Positions 1 through 8,968 of a stretch of 64,000 nt of DNA are shown here, piece by piece. Position numbers and translations under genes: made by a program. Origin of the DNA: a virus. Within the stretch, counting starts at the first letter, position 1. Each line of letters begins with the position of its first letter. A model generated the notes under the pieces. That model was not told where the DNA came from. It ran no database searches and was given only the letters and a program-made list of their open reading frames with translations. The DNA lies in the IMG/VR virus record IMGVR_UViG_3300010883_000017, positions 1-64,000 of that record, one strand, 5' to 3'.

Positions 1-1
1 G

Positions 2-130
2 GCGCAGCGGCGATTTATTCGGCGCGCAGCGGCGGCGCAGAACAAGACTACGTCGCAGTATGTCCGTGACCAAACGTTAGCGCCGCCTAAGAAGGGCTTA
101 CTTGCTTCTTTCTTTTCAGGGGGCAAGTAG
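2..130 (+). CDS. C-terminal end of an unknown protein (cut by window edge)
   Basis: An open frame enters from the left edge and runs 42 codons to TAG at 128-130. The next gene begins one base later at GTG 132, the spacing seen throughout this genome, which supports this being a real gene end. The visible tail is basic and Ala/Gln-rich, then Lys/Gly-rich, ending in LLASFFSGGK. No function can be given from this fragment. Confidence 0.5.
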   Translation, partial: AQRRFIRRAAAAQNKTTSQYVRDQTLAPPKKGLLASFFSGGK

Positions 131-131
131 C

Positions 132-602
132 GTGCCAAATTGGTGCGGCAATCATCTTACAGTTTCAGGGGAAAAACACTTAGTGAAGCAGTTTGAGGAT
201 GACGCAGTAAGAAAAAGTGAAGGCGATAGTGTTTTCACTCTTGCTGCGTTTCATCCTTGCCCCGAAGAACTAACTACCGACGGAGGCTGGTACGACTGGA
301 ACATCAACAATTGGGGAACCAAGTGGGATGTTGATTGTACCGAATCAGATGGTAGCCAATATTATACGGGGCGTGGCGCCGGGGCTGAGTGGGTGGCGGG
401 TTACAGTTTTGATTCCGCCTGGGCGCCGCCCCTAACCGCCATCGAGAAGATATCTGCAATATACACGAGGCTAACGTTTACGCTGATTTATGCAGAACCA
501 GGCAACGGCTACGAGGGCCGCGCGAAGTTTGAAGACGGAATTCAAACAGAAGACCTAAACCAAGAGTACACAGGGGATCTTCTAGAAAGGGAGTATTTTT
601 AA
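132..602 (+). CDS. Api92-like / DUF1281-type ferredoxin-fold protein
   Basis: The 156-residue protein opens with the family hallmark PNWCGNHLTVSG and has a Trp-rich WYDWNINNWGTKWD stretch near residues 53-66. An AEPGNGYEG-like segment lies in the C-terminal third. These match the Api92-like (YubB/DUF1281) ferredoxin-fold family common in phages and plasmids, whose biochemical role is not known. GTG 132 was chosen because it puts the PNWC motif at the N-terminus and follows an AGGGGG ribosome-binding sequence at 118-123. The stop shares one base with the csrA start. Confidence 0.8.
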   Translation: MPNWCGNHLTVSGEKHLVKQFEDDAVRKSEGDSVFTLAAFHPCPEELTTDGGWYDWNINNWGTKWDVDCTESDGSQYYTGRGAGAEWVAGYSFDSAWAPPLTAIEKISAIYTRLTFTLIYAEPGNGYEGRAKFEDGIQTEDLNQEYTGDLLEREYF

Positions 603-790
603 TGCTAGTACTGACACGGAAAATAAACGAACGCATCCACATAGGTGATGACATTGTTATTACTGTCGTGGCTGTCAGAGATGGGCATACGGTCCAACTT
701 GGCATAGATGCGCCTAAATACGTTCAAATCGAACGAGAAGAAGTACGACAGAAAGCTATGAAAGAATATAAGGAGAAGCATAGTGGCTAA
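602..790 (+). CDS. csrA: CsrA/RsmA-family RNA-binding translational regulator (copy 1)
   Basis: The 62-residue protein matches CsrA end to end: MLVLTRK start, IHIGDDIVITV in the middle, VQLGIDAP, then VQIEREEV carrying the Arg (residue 45) that lies in the RNA-binding edge of known CsrA dimers. CsrA dimers bind GGA motifs in mRNA leaders and change translation or stability. The ATG overlaps the previous stop by one base, so translation is probably coupled. A second, diverged copy lies on the - strand at 30686-30874. The targets could be host or phage mRNAs; the sequence does not say which. Confidence 0.9.
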   Translation: MLVLTRKINERIHIGDDIVITVVAVRDGHTVQLGIDAPKYVQIEREEVRQKAMKEYKEKHSG

Positions 791-1169
791 AGCAGCTGAC
801 ACGACTAACACGACTGACACGATGTGGGCTTTGCCGATTAAAAAATCGGCGACGCATATCAAAGAGTATTGCGGAATTGCGGATTGCCACGGCATCGAGA
901 GTTTCATGCCGCATCCCAGTAAAAGCGCAGGTGTACTAGAAATACGCGTACTGTCCAATCGACACCGACACGCGGTAACTTATGTAGTACGCCTTAATGA
1001 TGTGGATGCAGAACGCATTCGCGGACTTATTACCGACGAGAAGTACGTAGAGGCACTAGATAAGCTCAAGGAACGAGCTGTCAATGGCGAGTGTCTTTTA
1101 GGTGGCGGAGGAGCCGTTAAAGAAAGTTTCGAGTTGATCCCCAACCCGAAGTTGGATCCCTGGGGCTAG
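783..1169 (+). CDS. Unknown protein, 128 aa
   Basis: A GTG start overlaps the csrA stop by 8 bases, suggesting coupled translation. The protein has a Thr/Asp-rich N-terminus, a central segment that looks like an alpha/beta fold (AVTYVVRLNDVDAERIRGLI) and a Gly-rich loop GECLLGGGGA near the end. I do not recognise a family. Its place directly after csrA may mean the two are expressed together. Confidence 0.6.
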   Translation: MAKAADTTNTTDTMWALPIKKSATHIKEYCGIADCHGIESFMPHPSKSAGVLEIRVLSNRHRHAVTYVVRLNDVDAERIRGLITDEKYVEALDKLKERAVNGECLLGGGGAVKESFELIPNPKLDPWG

Positions 1170-1199
1170 TTCTCAGGCGCACTTGGAAAGGATGTCAAG

Positions 1200-1418
1200 A
1201 TGTGGAAAAAATGGAAGCAATGGACTGCTGTGTTTATGGAACTTTTATTCGGCCCTCCCTTAGAAGATAGAGAGCAGGATCCTACAGACGATGAAATTGA
1301 ACAAATGATTGAGGAGGCAGATGATTATGGAATCTACAACGACTACTACGAGCAAAAATGCGGCTCAGCCGAACGCTTCGGCGCGGCCAAACGTGGAAAT
1401 GACCCCGGTAGCGGCTAA
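1200..1418 (+). CDS. Unknown small acidic protein, 72 aa
   Basis: ATG 1200 follows AAGGA at about 1188-1192. The N-terminus is Trp/Lys-rich and amphipathic (MWKKWKQWTAVFMELLF), followed by a very acidic middle with paired Tyr residues. The C-terminal third overlaps the next gene in another frame, so the last residues may be under double constraint. No family recognised. Confidence 0.5.
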   Translation: MWKKWKQWTAVFMELLFGPPLEDREQDPTDDEIEQMIEEADDYGIYNDYYEQKCGSAERFGAAKRGNDPGSG

Positions 1419-1788
1419 GTACACCGCAGATGGCAGCTTGGCATCTTTATCGTCAACTCACCCAGTCGACAGCGAACGAGATGGCGCCGTTATATCGGAG
1501 GACCCGCCAACCGTGCCGGCAATACCAGTGCGTACGGATATATGGGACGAGATGAGTGCATTGAGAAAAGATCTCAAGGCAAACTCACGAGGCTACCTGG
1601 CTAAGACCCTAGCGCTCACAATTGGCTTCTGTTGCTTTGTAAGTGTGCTAGTCGGCACCGTATTGGCTATGCCCGTGATTGTACTTGTGTCGGTCTGGGA
1701 CCAACTCCGCAAGTTTTTCACAGATCGAAAAGCAACTAAAAAGGTTGCATCAGATTTGCGGGTTGTACGAGGCAGCGAGGGCGAATAG
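1327..1788 (+). CDS. Unknown single-pass membrane protein, 153 aa
   Basis: The N-terminal half is low-complexity and polar (Thr, Ser, Pro). It is followed by a hydrophobic segment of about 25 residues (TIGFCCFVSVLVGTVLAMPV) and a basic C-terminus, giving one likely transmembrane helix. ATG 1327 lies 9 bases after GAGGAGG at 1311-1317, a better spacing than the nearby ATG at 1321. The 3' end overlaps the end of the convergent - strand gene by 39 bases. Confidence 0.55.
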   Translation: MESTTTTTSKNAAQPNASARPNVEMTPVAAKYTADGSLASLSSTHPVDSERDGAVISEDPPTVPAIPVRTDIWDEMSALRKDLKANSRGYLAKTLALTIGFCCFVSVLVGTVLAMPVIVLVSVWDQLRKFFTDRKATKKVASDLRVVRGSEGE

Positions 1789-2934
1789 ATCCTGCCGATT
1801 AAGACCTTCGGGTACATGAGAAGCTTCTTTAGCAAACGGTGTAACGCCGTTATCTGAAAGAAGTCTATCAAAGTGTTCCGCATCGCCGCGGGGCAGCGTG
1901 GGGAGTAACTCTGCAAGTTTATCCATGTTCACGTGGAGACCTCCTACGCTGACCTCGTCGGCGAAGTCGGCGCCCATCCAATCTCGGATGGTGTCGAGTT
2001 TTACAGCCTGGAGATCTGCAACTTTGTAAATGTTGCCAGATGTCATAGGAATATGCGCAGCTTTAACCTGCGCAGCAGTCTTTTCAGTGACTGTGAACAG
2101 CACGTCTTCTGGGCGTTGAATACTACCGCCGTAGGACGAAACAATCCCGTTCTCCCTGTCAAAGACGTCGATAAATGCTGCTAGTTTTTGCATTTTTTCT
2201 GGGTGGTGTGCCGCAGACGGGTTATTACGGAGAAGGCTTGCAGCCATTTTAAGCTGTTGTTTAGCCGCGTGGTTATCTGTTAGATGCGCGCGGTTATCCA
2301 ACAGTTGGGCTGCCACCTTACCGGAGCATGCGCCGTTTCCAGCTTGTTTCTCCAGGTACTCAGCATAATCTTCAACGCCGGCGCCGTGTTCTGCTGCCTT
2401 AGTGAGAACCTTCTTTGCCATCGTTCTACGGTCGGCATAAGTAAATTCATCTCGGTGTGTATGAATGTATTCGGCAGCGCACTTCACTTCATGCTTATTT
2501 CTTAGCGGGAGGTGCCGTTCTGTGGACCCGTCGTCTTTATTCCAAACAAAAGCAAATGCATCATCAGGTAACGCGGTTTTATCATTAGCATGGTACTTTG
2601 CAGCTTTTTCAAAGACGCCTTGGATATCCGCTGCTATTCCATGATATTTAGCAGCTTTAACCAAGCGATTTTCAACCGCGTCCGCATCCCTGCTAGAATA
2701 GCAGGCACGTTTATCAGCAAAGAATGCAGCAGACATCCATGTAGAAGCAGATGTATGACAAGGAAAGCGTCTTGCGCGCGGGTCGGCATAAATATGCAGC
2801 GGCAACGTTTTCGGATCTCCGCAAATGTTACTATAGCTGGCATGCTTAACAAAGTCGGGCGGTCCGTACAGGCTTGTTATGCGGTGCAGCTCTTGGCCGG
2901 TGCGGTCTTTAGCTTGGTCAAGAACGACTTCCAT
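1750..2934 (-). CDS. Unknown 394-aa protein on the - strand
   Basis: This is one of only three - strand genes. A GGAGGT ribosome-binding sequence sits 8 bases before its ATG. The protein is mostly helical and His/Ala-rich. Around residues 118-170 the pattern LPDDAFAFVW...RHLPLRNKHEVKCAAEYI...MAKKVLTKAAEHG resembles short phage domains found in scaffold, protease or structural proteins, but I cannot name the family. It diverges from the primase-like gene with only 17 bases between the start codons, so no promoter fits outside the two coding regions. Confidence 0.75.
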   Translation of the reverse strand: MEVVLDQAKDRTGQELHRITSLYGPPDFVKHASYSNICGDPKTLPLHIYADPRARRFPCHTSASTWMSAAFFADKRACYSSRDADAVENRLVKAAKYHGIAADIQGVFEKAAKYHANDKTALPDDAFAFVWNKDDGSTERHLPLRNKHEVKCAAEYIHTHRDEFTYADRRTMAKKVLTKAAEHGAGVEDYAEYLEKQAGNGACSGKVAAQLLDNRAHLTDNHAAKQQLKMAASLLRNNPSAAHHPEKMQKLAAFIDVFDRENGIVSSYGGSIQRPEDVLFTVTEKTAAQVKAAHIPMTSGNIYKVADLQAVKLDTIRDWMGADFADEVSVGGLHVNMDKLAELLPTLPRGDAEHFDRLLSDNGVTPFAKEASHVPEGLNRQDLFALAASYNPQI

Positions 2935-2951
2935 GTCACGAGACCTCCAAA

Positions 2952-5705
2952 ATGAGTACTGGCAATCCAGGTAAAAGTTTGAATATTCATGCCCCGTGGC
3001 ATGAAGTTCTACAGCTTCTTGATATTAATGTGCAGGTTCTTGTGTTGCCTGCCACTGTATCTTGTCCACATTGTAAACAAACTAGTTTACATGTATATCA
3101 GGATATCACATCTGGCGGCGCATGGCACTACTGCTCCGCCTGCAAATTCGCCGGTGATACAATAGAGTTAGTAGCTTCAGTATGGAAGCAGGATATCGCA
3201 ACGACCATACTTAAGCTAAACGCCCACGGCATTAGTTTCCCAGATGATGCGCTAGATCCTAGTATAATCGATCGCTACATACTGGGTCACGTAGAATACC
3301 GTAAAGGGATCCAGGCATTATGGGAATTATCTCAAGAACGTCTACCGCTTAATGATACCCACACGATAGCAAAATTGCATGATAAATTCACCGCAGGGCA
3401 CACAGCAAGTAGTATAACATGGCCTCGTCGTGGAAAATGTTTTCTTGGTGGTTGTCATATTAACGATGTTTTACGCGCATTTCGTCAAGAGAAGGTGCGG
3501 AATAGCGGGCCAGATTTAGATCCCTGCACACTGAATTCCGGCTATGACCGCATCTTCAAGGGTCGCGGTTGGACGGATGTGCTTGTGCTCCCGCACTACG
3601 AATTACCTGGAAAAATACGCGGGTTTACGTTCATCGGGCGCGAGGGTAGCGCAAAAGACATACTTTACCGGCGCGTGAATACCCACCCCGCAGGGCGCCG
3701 CCCCAAAATAGAAACTAACGCAGCAGCGTACGATCCGGGCCTAACCATGTACGAGACTATGTTCTCGTACCATTCCAGGTACAAGAGCACGACGTTTGTT
3801 CTTGCTGATCCTGTTGCCGCTTTGCGCCTGCAGCTTCGGCACCTACGGCAAAGCAACACACCGCTTCCTGTATGCGGCAGCTATTCTGATGGGAAGTTGA
3901 CCAATCGTTGGTTGTGGTCGGCGGCCTTTTCGCGGAATTTCATTTTTTGGGGTCGGACACTAACACCAGATCTCATCCAGCAGGCGCGCCACGCAAATGG
4001 CAAGATAGCCGTTGGAAAAACATTAAGTACGCTTGCGGCAGCGCCTTCAGAAAAATCACCTACTCAATGGCTTGATTTGATGGAACGCACTGCCAAGCCT
4101 TGGCAGGTTGTACTGGAAGATGAACTCAACGCCGCCAGCTTACCCGTCGCAGAGAGTTTGCTGTTACGGCTGCGGCTATCTTCTCAAGAGCTGAAGGAGT
4201 TTTCTACTGGGTGTAGCTTAGCTGTCCGTGAAAAATTGGCAGACCTATTTGCAACTACAAAGCATGGTTTTAAATCTGTGCTTGTGGAGAGTAAGACTTT
4301 AATAGAAACAAAAGAGGGCTGGTGCCTAGAAGATGGAACAGTAATCTGTGATACCGTAATTCGTATTGAAAAAGTGGTGCACCAACCCACAAAAAATTGC
4401 GCGTATTACCGAGGATACATAGAGAGAAACGGCAGTCGCGTAGAGTTCACAGATGAAGTTGAATATGTAGAGGTTCATGTAGGCAAGTGGTTACGTAATA
4501 AACTGATTTCTGCCGGCCTCGGGCGGCCTAAAGTCTCAAGGACATGGCAGAAGCACCTACTTACGATCGCACAAAGCTTTCACGAGCCAGAAAATGTGGT
4601 GGGGATCGGTTCCTTTGGTTGGAAAGAGGAGCAGCAGTCATTCGTATTTCCACATTTTGTATTGCGCAGGAACGGCGAAGTCGTTGACGACCCGCTTGTT
4701 CGTGTTGTTAATGACAATTCTCCCGCGGTTGCGTTACGACAGCCCCAGCTGCTAACGCCGCAACAGGTCGCACAATTAAACGAACCTGAAGAGCATCTGG
4801 ACGTGTTTTGGGCGACCACAGCGTGTGTAGTGTCAAACATCATATCGCCCGCATTTAACCTGCCGCCTACAGGACTCGCGCTCTTTGGTGCTGGCGCCAC
4901 TATGGCCGGGCGGGCAGCTGCCCGCACACTTGGTTGTGTAGACGTTGAGCTAGGGCAGCAGACGATGGGCAGTGCGTTGCGTAAATTACACACGGCTAAT
5001 ACGGCGCACGGCTGGCCGTTTGTCCTCAAAAAATACGGCACAGTAAAAAATAAGACACTCCGCGCATGGTTAGCTGACCCAGAAGCTAAAAACTGTGTGG
5101 TGGTTGCGGGCTGGTATCAAGCACAAGTACTGATGTTAAACGGCGGGTGGAACGTAATTGAATGCCAACGTCCGGGAACAACACTACACAGCGTCCTAGA
5201 GCTGGGTCCGATTGTATTGCCTGCCTTTCTACAGTACCTGTGCCGGCAACGATTGCAGATACAACGTGACGAGGGCCTCGTGCGCGGTGTACTTAACGAG
5301 CTATCCCTGTGGTTTGAAGGGCTAGGCGGGCACGACTTGCGCAGGTGCGGACGGCTACTACACGTCGGAGAAGTATTTTCCAGGGAACCGCAGCCGCGTG
5401 AGCGTTTTCTGAATATTGTCTTTCAAATGATGACAGAACATAAGTTGCGACTAGTCATAGAAGGGTTTAATAACGAGGGCCGCGCGAACCAAGCAATTCA
5501 ACACAATGAACATATCTACGTGCCGCAGCAGGCAGTACTAGAACTTATCGCAAAGAAAGGCGCCCCGGGGCCGAACATAAACTTGCTTGAGCAAGAGTTC
5601 AACACGTACTCCGTAAATGGTGCACTGTACTGGTCTATTCCTGAAGAGGAGTGGCTAACCGCAATAAACGAAAGGAGACCCAGCGCAATAACAGAGGTAA
5701 TATGA
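2952..5705 (+). CDS. Large primase-like protein: CHC2-type zinc finger plus DUF927-like region
   Basis: The 917-residue protein has a Cys4 zinc finger near residues 38-64 (CPHC ... CSAC followed by GDTIELV), the arrangement of CHC2 primase fingers. Around residues 545-660 it shows a DUF927/phage-helicase-like pattern (VVGIGSFGWKEEQQSFVFPHF, then TGLALFGAGATMAGRAAARTL). The place of a Walker A loop reads FGAGATMAGRAA, with no GK[ST], so ATP binding there is doubtful. A clear TOPRIM motif was not found. A second zinc-finger/TOPRIM primase is encoded at 39842-40927, so this one may have another role. ATG 2952 lacks a good upstream ribosome-binding site; TTG 2979 is an alternative. Confidence 0.7.
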   Translation: MSTGNPGKSLNIHAPWHEVLQLLDINVQVLVLPATVSCPHCKQTSLHVYQDITSGGAWHYCSACKFAGDTIELVASVWKQDIATTILKLNAHGISFPDDALDPSIIDRYILGHVEYRKGIQALWELSQERLPLNDTHTIAKLHDKFTAGHTASSITWPRRGKCFLGGCHINDVLRAFRQEKVRNSGPDLDPCTLNSGYDRIFKGRGWTDVLVLPHYELPGKIRGFTFIGREGSAKDILYRRVNTHPAGRRPKIETNAAAYDPGLTMYETMFSYHSRYKSTTFVLADPVAALRLQLRHLRQSNTPLPVCGSYSDGKLTNRWLWSAAFSRNFIFWGRTLTPDLIQQARHANGKIAVGKTLSTLAAAPSEKSPTQWLDLMERTAKPWQVVLEDELNAASLPVAESLLLRLRLSSQELKEFSTGCSLAVREKLADLFATTKHGFKSVLVESKTLIETKEGWCLEDGTVICDTVIRIEKVVHQPTKNCAYYRGYIERNGSRVEFTDEVEYVEVHVGKWLRNKLISAGLGRPKVSRTWQKHLLTIAQSFHEPENVVGIGSFGWKEEQQSFVFPHFVLRRNGEVVDDPLVRVVNDNSPAVALRQPQLLTPQQVAQLNEPEEHLDVFWATTACVVSNIISPAFNLPPTGLALFGAGATMAGRAAARTLGCVDVELGQQTMGSALRKLHTANTAHGWPFVLKKYGTVKNKTLRAWLADPEAKNCVVVAGWYQAQVLMLNGGWNVIECQRPGTTLHSVLELGPIVLPAFLQYLCRQRLQIQRDEGLVRGVLNELSLWFEGLGGHDLRRCGRLLHVGEVFSREPQPRERFLNIVFQMMTEHKLRLVIEGFNNEGRANQAIQHNEHIYVPQQAVLELIAKKGAPGPNINLLEQEFNTYSVNGALYWSIPEEEWLTAINERRPSAITEVI

Positions 5706-6319
5706 AATTCAAAAACAACACGAAGTGGGACACACAGCAGCTCCGAAAGATTATAGCTGCAGTTATGAATAGATATTTAAACAAGGAACAACGTAAAACT
5801 CTAACTATTGTCGCCGACCCGATTAGGACGGGCGGCCGCTTTAAAGTCGCGGTAACTCAGCAACAAGAGGGCTGGATGGCCGGCCGGCCGGGCCGCTCTT
5901 GTTCTGTTACGTTTACTGTTCCTAATGACACAACAGCAGGCTCTATTCGGTTTAATTGTGTCTCCTTCGCGCGGCGAAACGCTTGGAAGCACAAGAAGGA
6001 AACCACTACGCAATATACAGCCTGGTCCAATCGAGTGGGTGCGATGCCTTTAGACGAGGCAGTTATAGAAAAGAAAACGAAGGACCCCCTCGAGGAGTCG
6101 CAAAAAGGCTTGAAGTCCTCGTTAGCAAGCGCTGTTGAGTGGAAAGATAAGATGCTGCGCGCAGCGAACAAGGTCCAGGATTACGAGAAAAAAGCTAAAT
6201 ACCATACAGCACGTATTATATTATTGAAAAAACAGAGAAGCGGCGAAGTTCGAAAAAAGAAGTCCCCTAAAGCTGGCGACAGGGGTTTTCGAATCGCGCG
6301 CCGTAGACGAGGTACTTAA
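5702..6319 (+). CDS. Unknown basic protein, 205 aa
   Basis: The start ATG 5702 lies in an ATGA overlap with the previous stop and follows AGAGGTAAT, so I prefer it to upstream in-frame codons. The N-terminal half looks folded (KTLTIVADPIRTGGRFKVAV). The C-terminus is strongly Lys/Arg-rich (KKKSPKAGDRGFRIARRRR), suggesting nucleic-acid binding. No family recognised. Confidence 0.6.
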   Translation: MKFKNNTKWDTQQLRKIIAAVMNRYLNKEQRKTLTIVADPIRTGGRFKVAVTQQQEGWMAGRPGRSCSVTFTVPNDTTAGSIRFNCVSFARRNAWKHKKETTTQYTAWSNRVGAMPLDEAVIEKKTKDPLEESQKGLKSSLASAVEWKDKMLRAANKVQDYEKKAKYHTARIILLKKQRSGEVRKKKSPKAGDRGFRIARRRRGT

Positions 6320-6579
6320 TGACATTAACACGAAGCACGCCTATTTGCGTGAAATGTAAAGTGATTATGAAGTGTCACAAAAATGCTCAATTTGTACAGG
6401 ACCCGACTGTTGGCGGGTTTCCGAGCACAGTTTGGAGTGGGGATGTCTGGAAATGTCCAGGCTGCTCGTGTAAGGTTGTAACTGGTTTCGGGTCGGCTAT
6501 CGTTAACGGTGTTGGCTCAGTTGATGTTTTAGAATTTAAGTGGGACCTCAAAAGTCCCAACGAAAACGAAGGAGAGTAG
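6319..6579 (+). CDS. Small zinc-ribbon protein, 86 aa
   Basis: It has two Cys pairs, ICVKCKVIMKC near residues 9-19 and WKCPGCSCKVV near 44-54, separated by GGFPSTVWSGDVW, as in small zinc-ribbon proteins common in phages. A metal-binding or nucleic-acid-binding role is likely; no specific function is known. The start overlaps the upstream stop by one base. Confidence 0.65.
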   Translation: MTLTRSTPICVKCKVIMKCHKNAQFVQDPTVGGFPSTVWSGDVWKCPGCSCKVVTGFGSAIVNGVGSVDVLEFKWDLKSPNENEGE

Positions 6580-6583
6580 CAGA

Positions 6584-6784
6584 GTGGAAAACGGAACGAT
6601 TAAAAAACTGACGGATCGAGGCTTTGGATTTATCAAGACTGCAGCTGGCACGGAAATTTTCTTCCACGCCTCCAGTCTTGACTGCGCGTTTGAAGCGCTT
6701 AGCGAAGGTCAAGAAGTACAGCTAGAGTACGAAGACGGAGAAAAAGGCCCACGAGCAACATCTGTTGTATCTGGAACCTGTTAA
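6584..6784 (+). CDS. csp: Cold-shock-domain protein (CspA family)
   Basis: The 66-residue protein carries both RNA-binding motifs of the cold-shock fold: RGFGFIKT (RNP1, about residues 11-18) and IFFHASSL (RNP2, about 25-32), preceded by NGTIKKL. Such proteins bind single-stranded RNA or DNA and melt RNA structure. GTG 6584 follows GGAGAG. In a genome with long structured non-coding islands and two CsrA proteins, an RNA chaperone fits the context, but that link is inference. Confidence 0.85.
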   Translation: MENGTIKKLTDRGFGFIKTAAGTEIFFHASSLDCAFEALSEGQEVQLEYEDGEKGPRATSVVSGTC

Positions 6785-6788
6785 GGCG

Positions 6789-8654
6789 CTACGGGGTATT
6801 AAAATACCCGCCCAGCGCATCTGATCCGTCGCCGCTGGCTGCTTGTACTTGATACTGATCAAGTCTCAGCCCGGCGATGCGGGAGAAGTCTGGGTACTTG
6901 TTGGGATACCACAAAGCAGCGCAGCCAATATTTACAGCTTGTGCAAAGTCATCGGATAGCCCGGTGGCACGTACAATGGTGTAAATATCGCTGGCCTGCT
7001 TGGTTTCTACCTTATTCTCAACGAGCGCGAGGAAGTCATGGATTAGGCCAGGTTGGTCTGTATCCCTGAAATCCCACTTAAAAAACCGTAGACGACCTAG
7101 CTTTATGAACATAGTAACGTAGAGCAGCATCCTAGTTTTATCGACGCGATAATGATCTCTAGGGTGTAATTCAGTCTTAGGCACATGGTACATAGGGGCC
7201 TTTGTAGCGGCGCGCACATAGGCTACGGGCATTATTCTCTCAAGGGGGAGGCCCGCCTGTACTATGAATGTTTCTCTTAGTGTGCCGGCCCCCGTATAGT
7301 CATGGGCTAGGAGATGGCATTGGAAATATTTGTACCAATGAAGTACTTCCTCCGCTTCACCCAGGTGATCATGCGGCGTTCTTAGGCGTTTGCCCCAGAG
7401 CACATCGATACCGCCTGCGGGCGTTATGCCAAGTACAGCAATTGTGGTGAGACTTATACCAGCTTCGCCGCCCCCGCCCCAGTCAACCGCCAGTATTCGT
7501 TTGCCGTAACTCGCAGTAGCCTTACGCGCGGCGTCTTCAGGTTTTATTGGGTTGTTCTCCCATGGTAGGCAGGCTGCGGCTTTTAATTCAGAGAGTGTGA
7601 CGAGCTTCTGCCCAATGTCATATGATTCGCCCAGCACTTCGTTATAGAAAATATGTGGTTGGGATTCCCAGCCATCACGTTTTCCAATAAGCGTAGACCA
7701 CTTGTCTACGCTTTCGTAATGGATAGGCATGATGACCTGCGGCACGTGGTAACCCGCGAAATCCCAGCGTTTTTCCGGGAACTTGTGGACCCAGCGCCCG
7801 AACCGGGGGTTGATAGACCTACTGCACTTAGCGCACACCGTAGCTGGTTTGTTTACGCTGATGTCTTCACGGACAGGCCCCAGCATTTTTTCCATGTCGT
7901 AATCCATCGATGGTATGTTTTGATGGTTACAAGAAAAGCAGGGCACGAACCACTCCGCTTGCGAGGATTGTTGCCACAGTCCCTCCAGGGTATTATCGAG
8001 AGTTTTGGGCGTTCCCGTGTACTGACTAAGTTCGTACTTCGAGTACGACATGGTCTCCAGAATGATCGGAATGTGCGCGGAGTCCATGTCCTGGACCTCG
8101 TCGATCGCAACCTTATCTGCGGTGATACCGCGAATACGGTCGGCGTCTAACAGCGCATAAGAGAACTGCATTTTTGAGTAGTTCTTGAATGACCGCTGTA
8201 AGACGTTTTGTTCTGAACTGGAATCTAACCAGAGAGCCTTCAGCGGGCTCTCATCTACGAATGGACGGACGTAGTTATTGCTGAATCTACGTACTTGTTC
8301 GAATAGCGGCGTGACATATAACGTCGTAAAGAACGGATGCAATACTGTTGTGACGACGCCGTCAGCCGCTAGGCTCGTCGATTTCGAAACTTGGCGCCCG
8401 GTTTTCAGCACGATCTTTCGGGGTCGCCTGTGCCGGAATACGGGAGCGAAGGGGAAGTGGTCCTGGATCGAGTAGGGTTTGCCTTTGAGATTTAAGAGCA
8501 AAGGCAGCAAAAACTCGATCGTTGGTAACTTACCCCCTAATGCATCTTTAAACTGCGTGAGAAGCGTAGCGTGATTAGATGCTGATTCCGTACGGCCAAG
8601 CTGCGAAATAATCTCTGCGGCATTACCACTTGTTAAATTAGGAGACGTTGCCAT
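6789..8654 (-). CDS. terL: Terminase large subunit (GpA-like, with zinc ribbon)
   Basis: The 621-residue protein has a TerL-type Walker A GRQVSKST (residues 86-93), Walker B VAIDEVQDM (182-190), a zinc ribbon inserted after the ATPase core (C239, C242, C274, C277) and the start of the nuclease domain at LAVDWGGGG (D391). It should cut concatemeric phage DNA and drive it into the prohead through the portal, whose gene begins at the right edge. It sits alone on the - strand, and its start codon overlaps the divergent 8653 start by two bases. A zinc ribbon in this position recalls lambda GpA. Confidence 0.9.
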   Translation of the reverse strand: MATSPNLTSGNAAEIISQLGRTESASNHATLLTQFKDALGGKLPTIEFLLPLLLNLKGKPYSIQDHFPFAPVFRHRRPRKIVLKTGRQVSKSTSLAADGVVTTVLHPFFTTLYVTPLFEQVRRFSNNYVRPFVDESPLKALWLDSSSEQNVLQRSFKNYSKMQFSYALLDADRIRGITADKVAIDEVQDMDSAHIPIILETMSYSKYELSQYTGTPKTLDNTLEGLWQQSSQAEWFVPCFSCNHQNIPSMDYDMEKMLGPVREDISVNKPATVCAKCSRSINPRFGRWVHKFPEKRWDFAGYHVPQVIMPIHYESVDKWSTLIGKRDGWESQPHIFYNEVLGESYDIGQKLVTLSELKAAACLPWENNPIKPEDAARKATASYGKRILAVDWGGGGEAGISLTTIAVLGITPAGGIDVLWGKRLRTPHDHLGEAEEVLHWYKYFQCHLLAHDYTGAGTLRETFIVQAGLPLERIMPVAYVRAATKAPMYHVPKTELHPRDHYRVDKTRMLLYVTMFIKLGRLRFFKWDFRDTDQPGLIHDFLALVENKVETKQASDIYTIVRATGLSDDFAQAVNIGCAALWYPNKYPDFSRIAGLRLDQYQVQAASGDGSDALGGYFNTP

Positions 8655-8916
8655 GAGTGACCTATCCCGTTATCGCGCCCAAGAAGAGGATGAACAAAGT
8701 AGTCCTTCTGACCTACAATGGTTAGAGGACAGCATCCATTTCTTAGGCGCTTGGACAAAGGATATCCTTAGTCCAAGTAAAAATTCGTCCGAGCCGGTAA
8801 CCACAGAAGTTTCCAATCGTAAACCTGGTAAAATAACAAAGCGCAAGCAAAGCCGTGGGCGCAAAATTATTAGGATACGTGAACGGGAAATCGAGATTAT
8901 CATTGAGGACGATTAA
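8653..8916 (+). CDS. Unknown basic/acidic small protein, 87 aa
   Basis: ATG 8653-8655 overlaps the terminase ATG (8652-8654, opposite strand) by two bases, and its AGGAG ribosome-binding site lies within the terminase coding sequence. The C-terminus is a charged helix, Lys/Arg-rich then Glu/Ile-rich. No family recognised. A small terminase subunit is conceivable from its position, but nothing in the sequence shows it. Confidence 0.6.
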   Translation: MSDLSRYRAQEEDEQSSPSDLQWLEDSIHFLGAWTKDILSPSKNSSEPVTTEVSNRKPGKITKRKQSRGRKIIRIREREIEIIIEDD

Positions 8917-8968
8917 ACTTGTCGCGTAACTTGGATGACGCGACCTATTGTAAACCACGGAGGGAACT

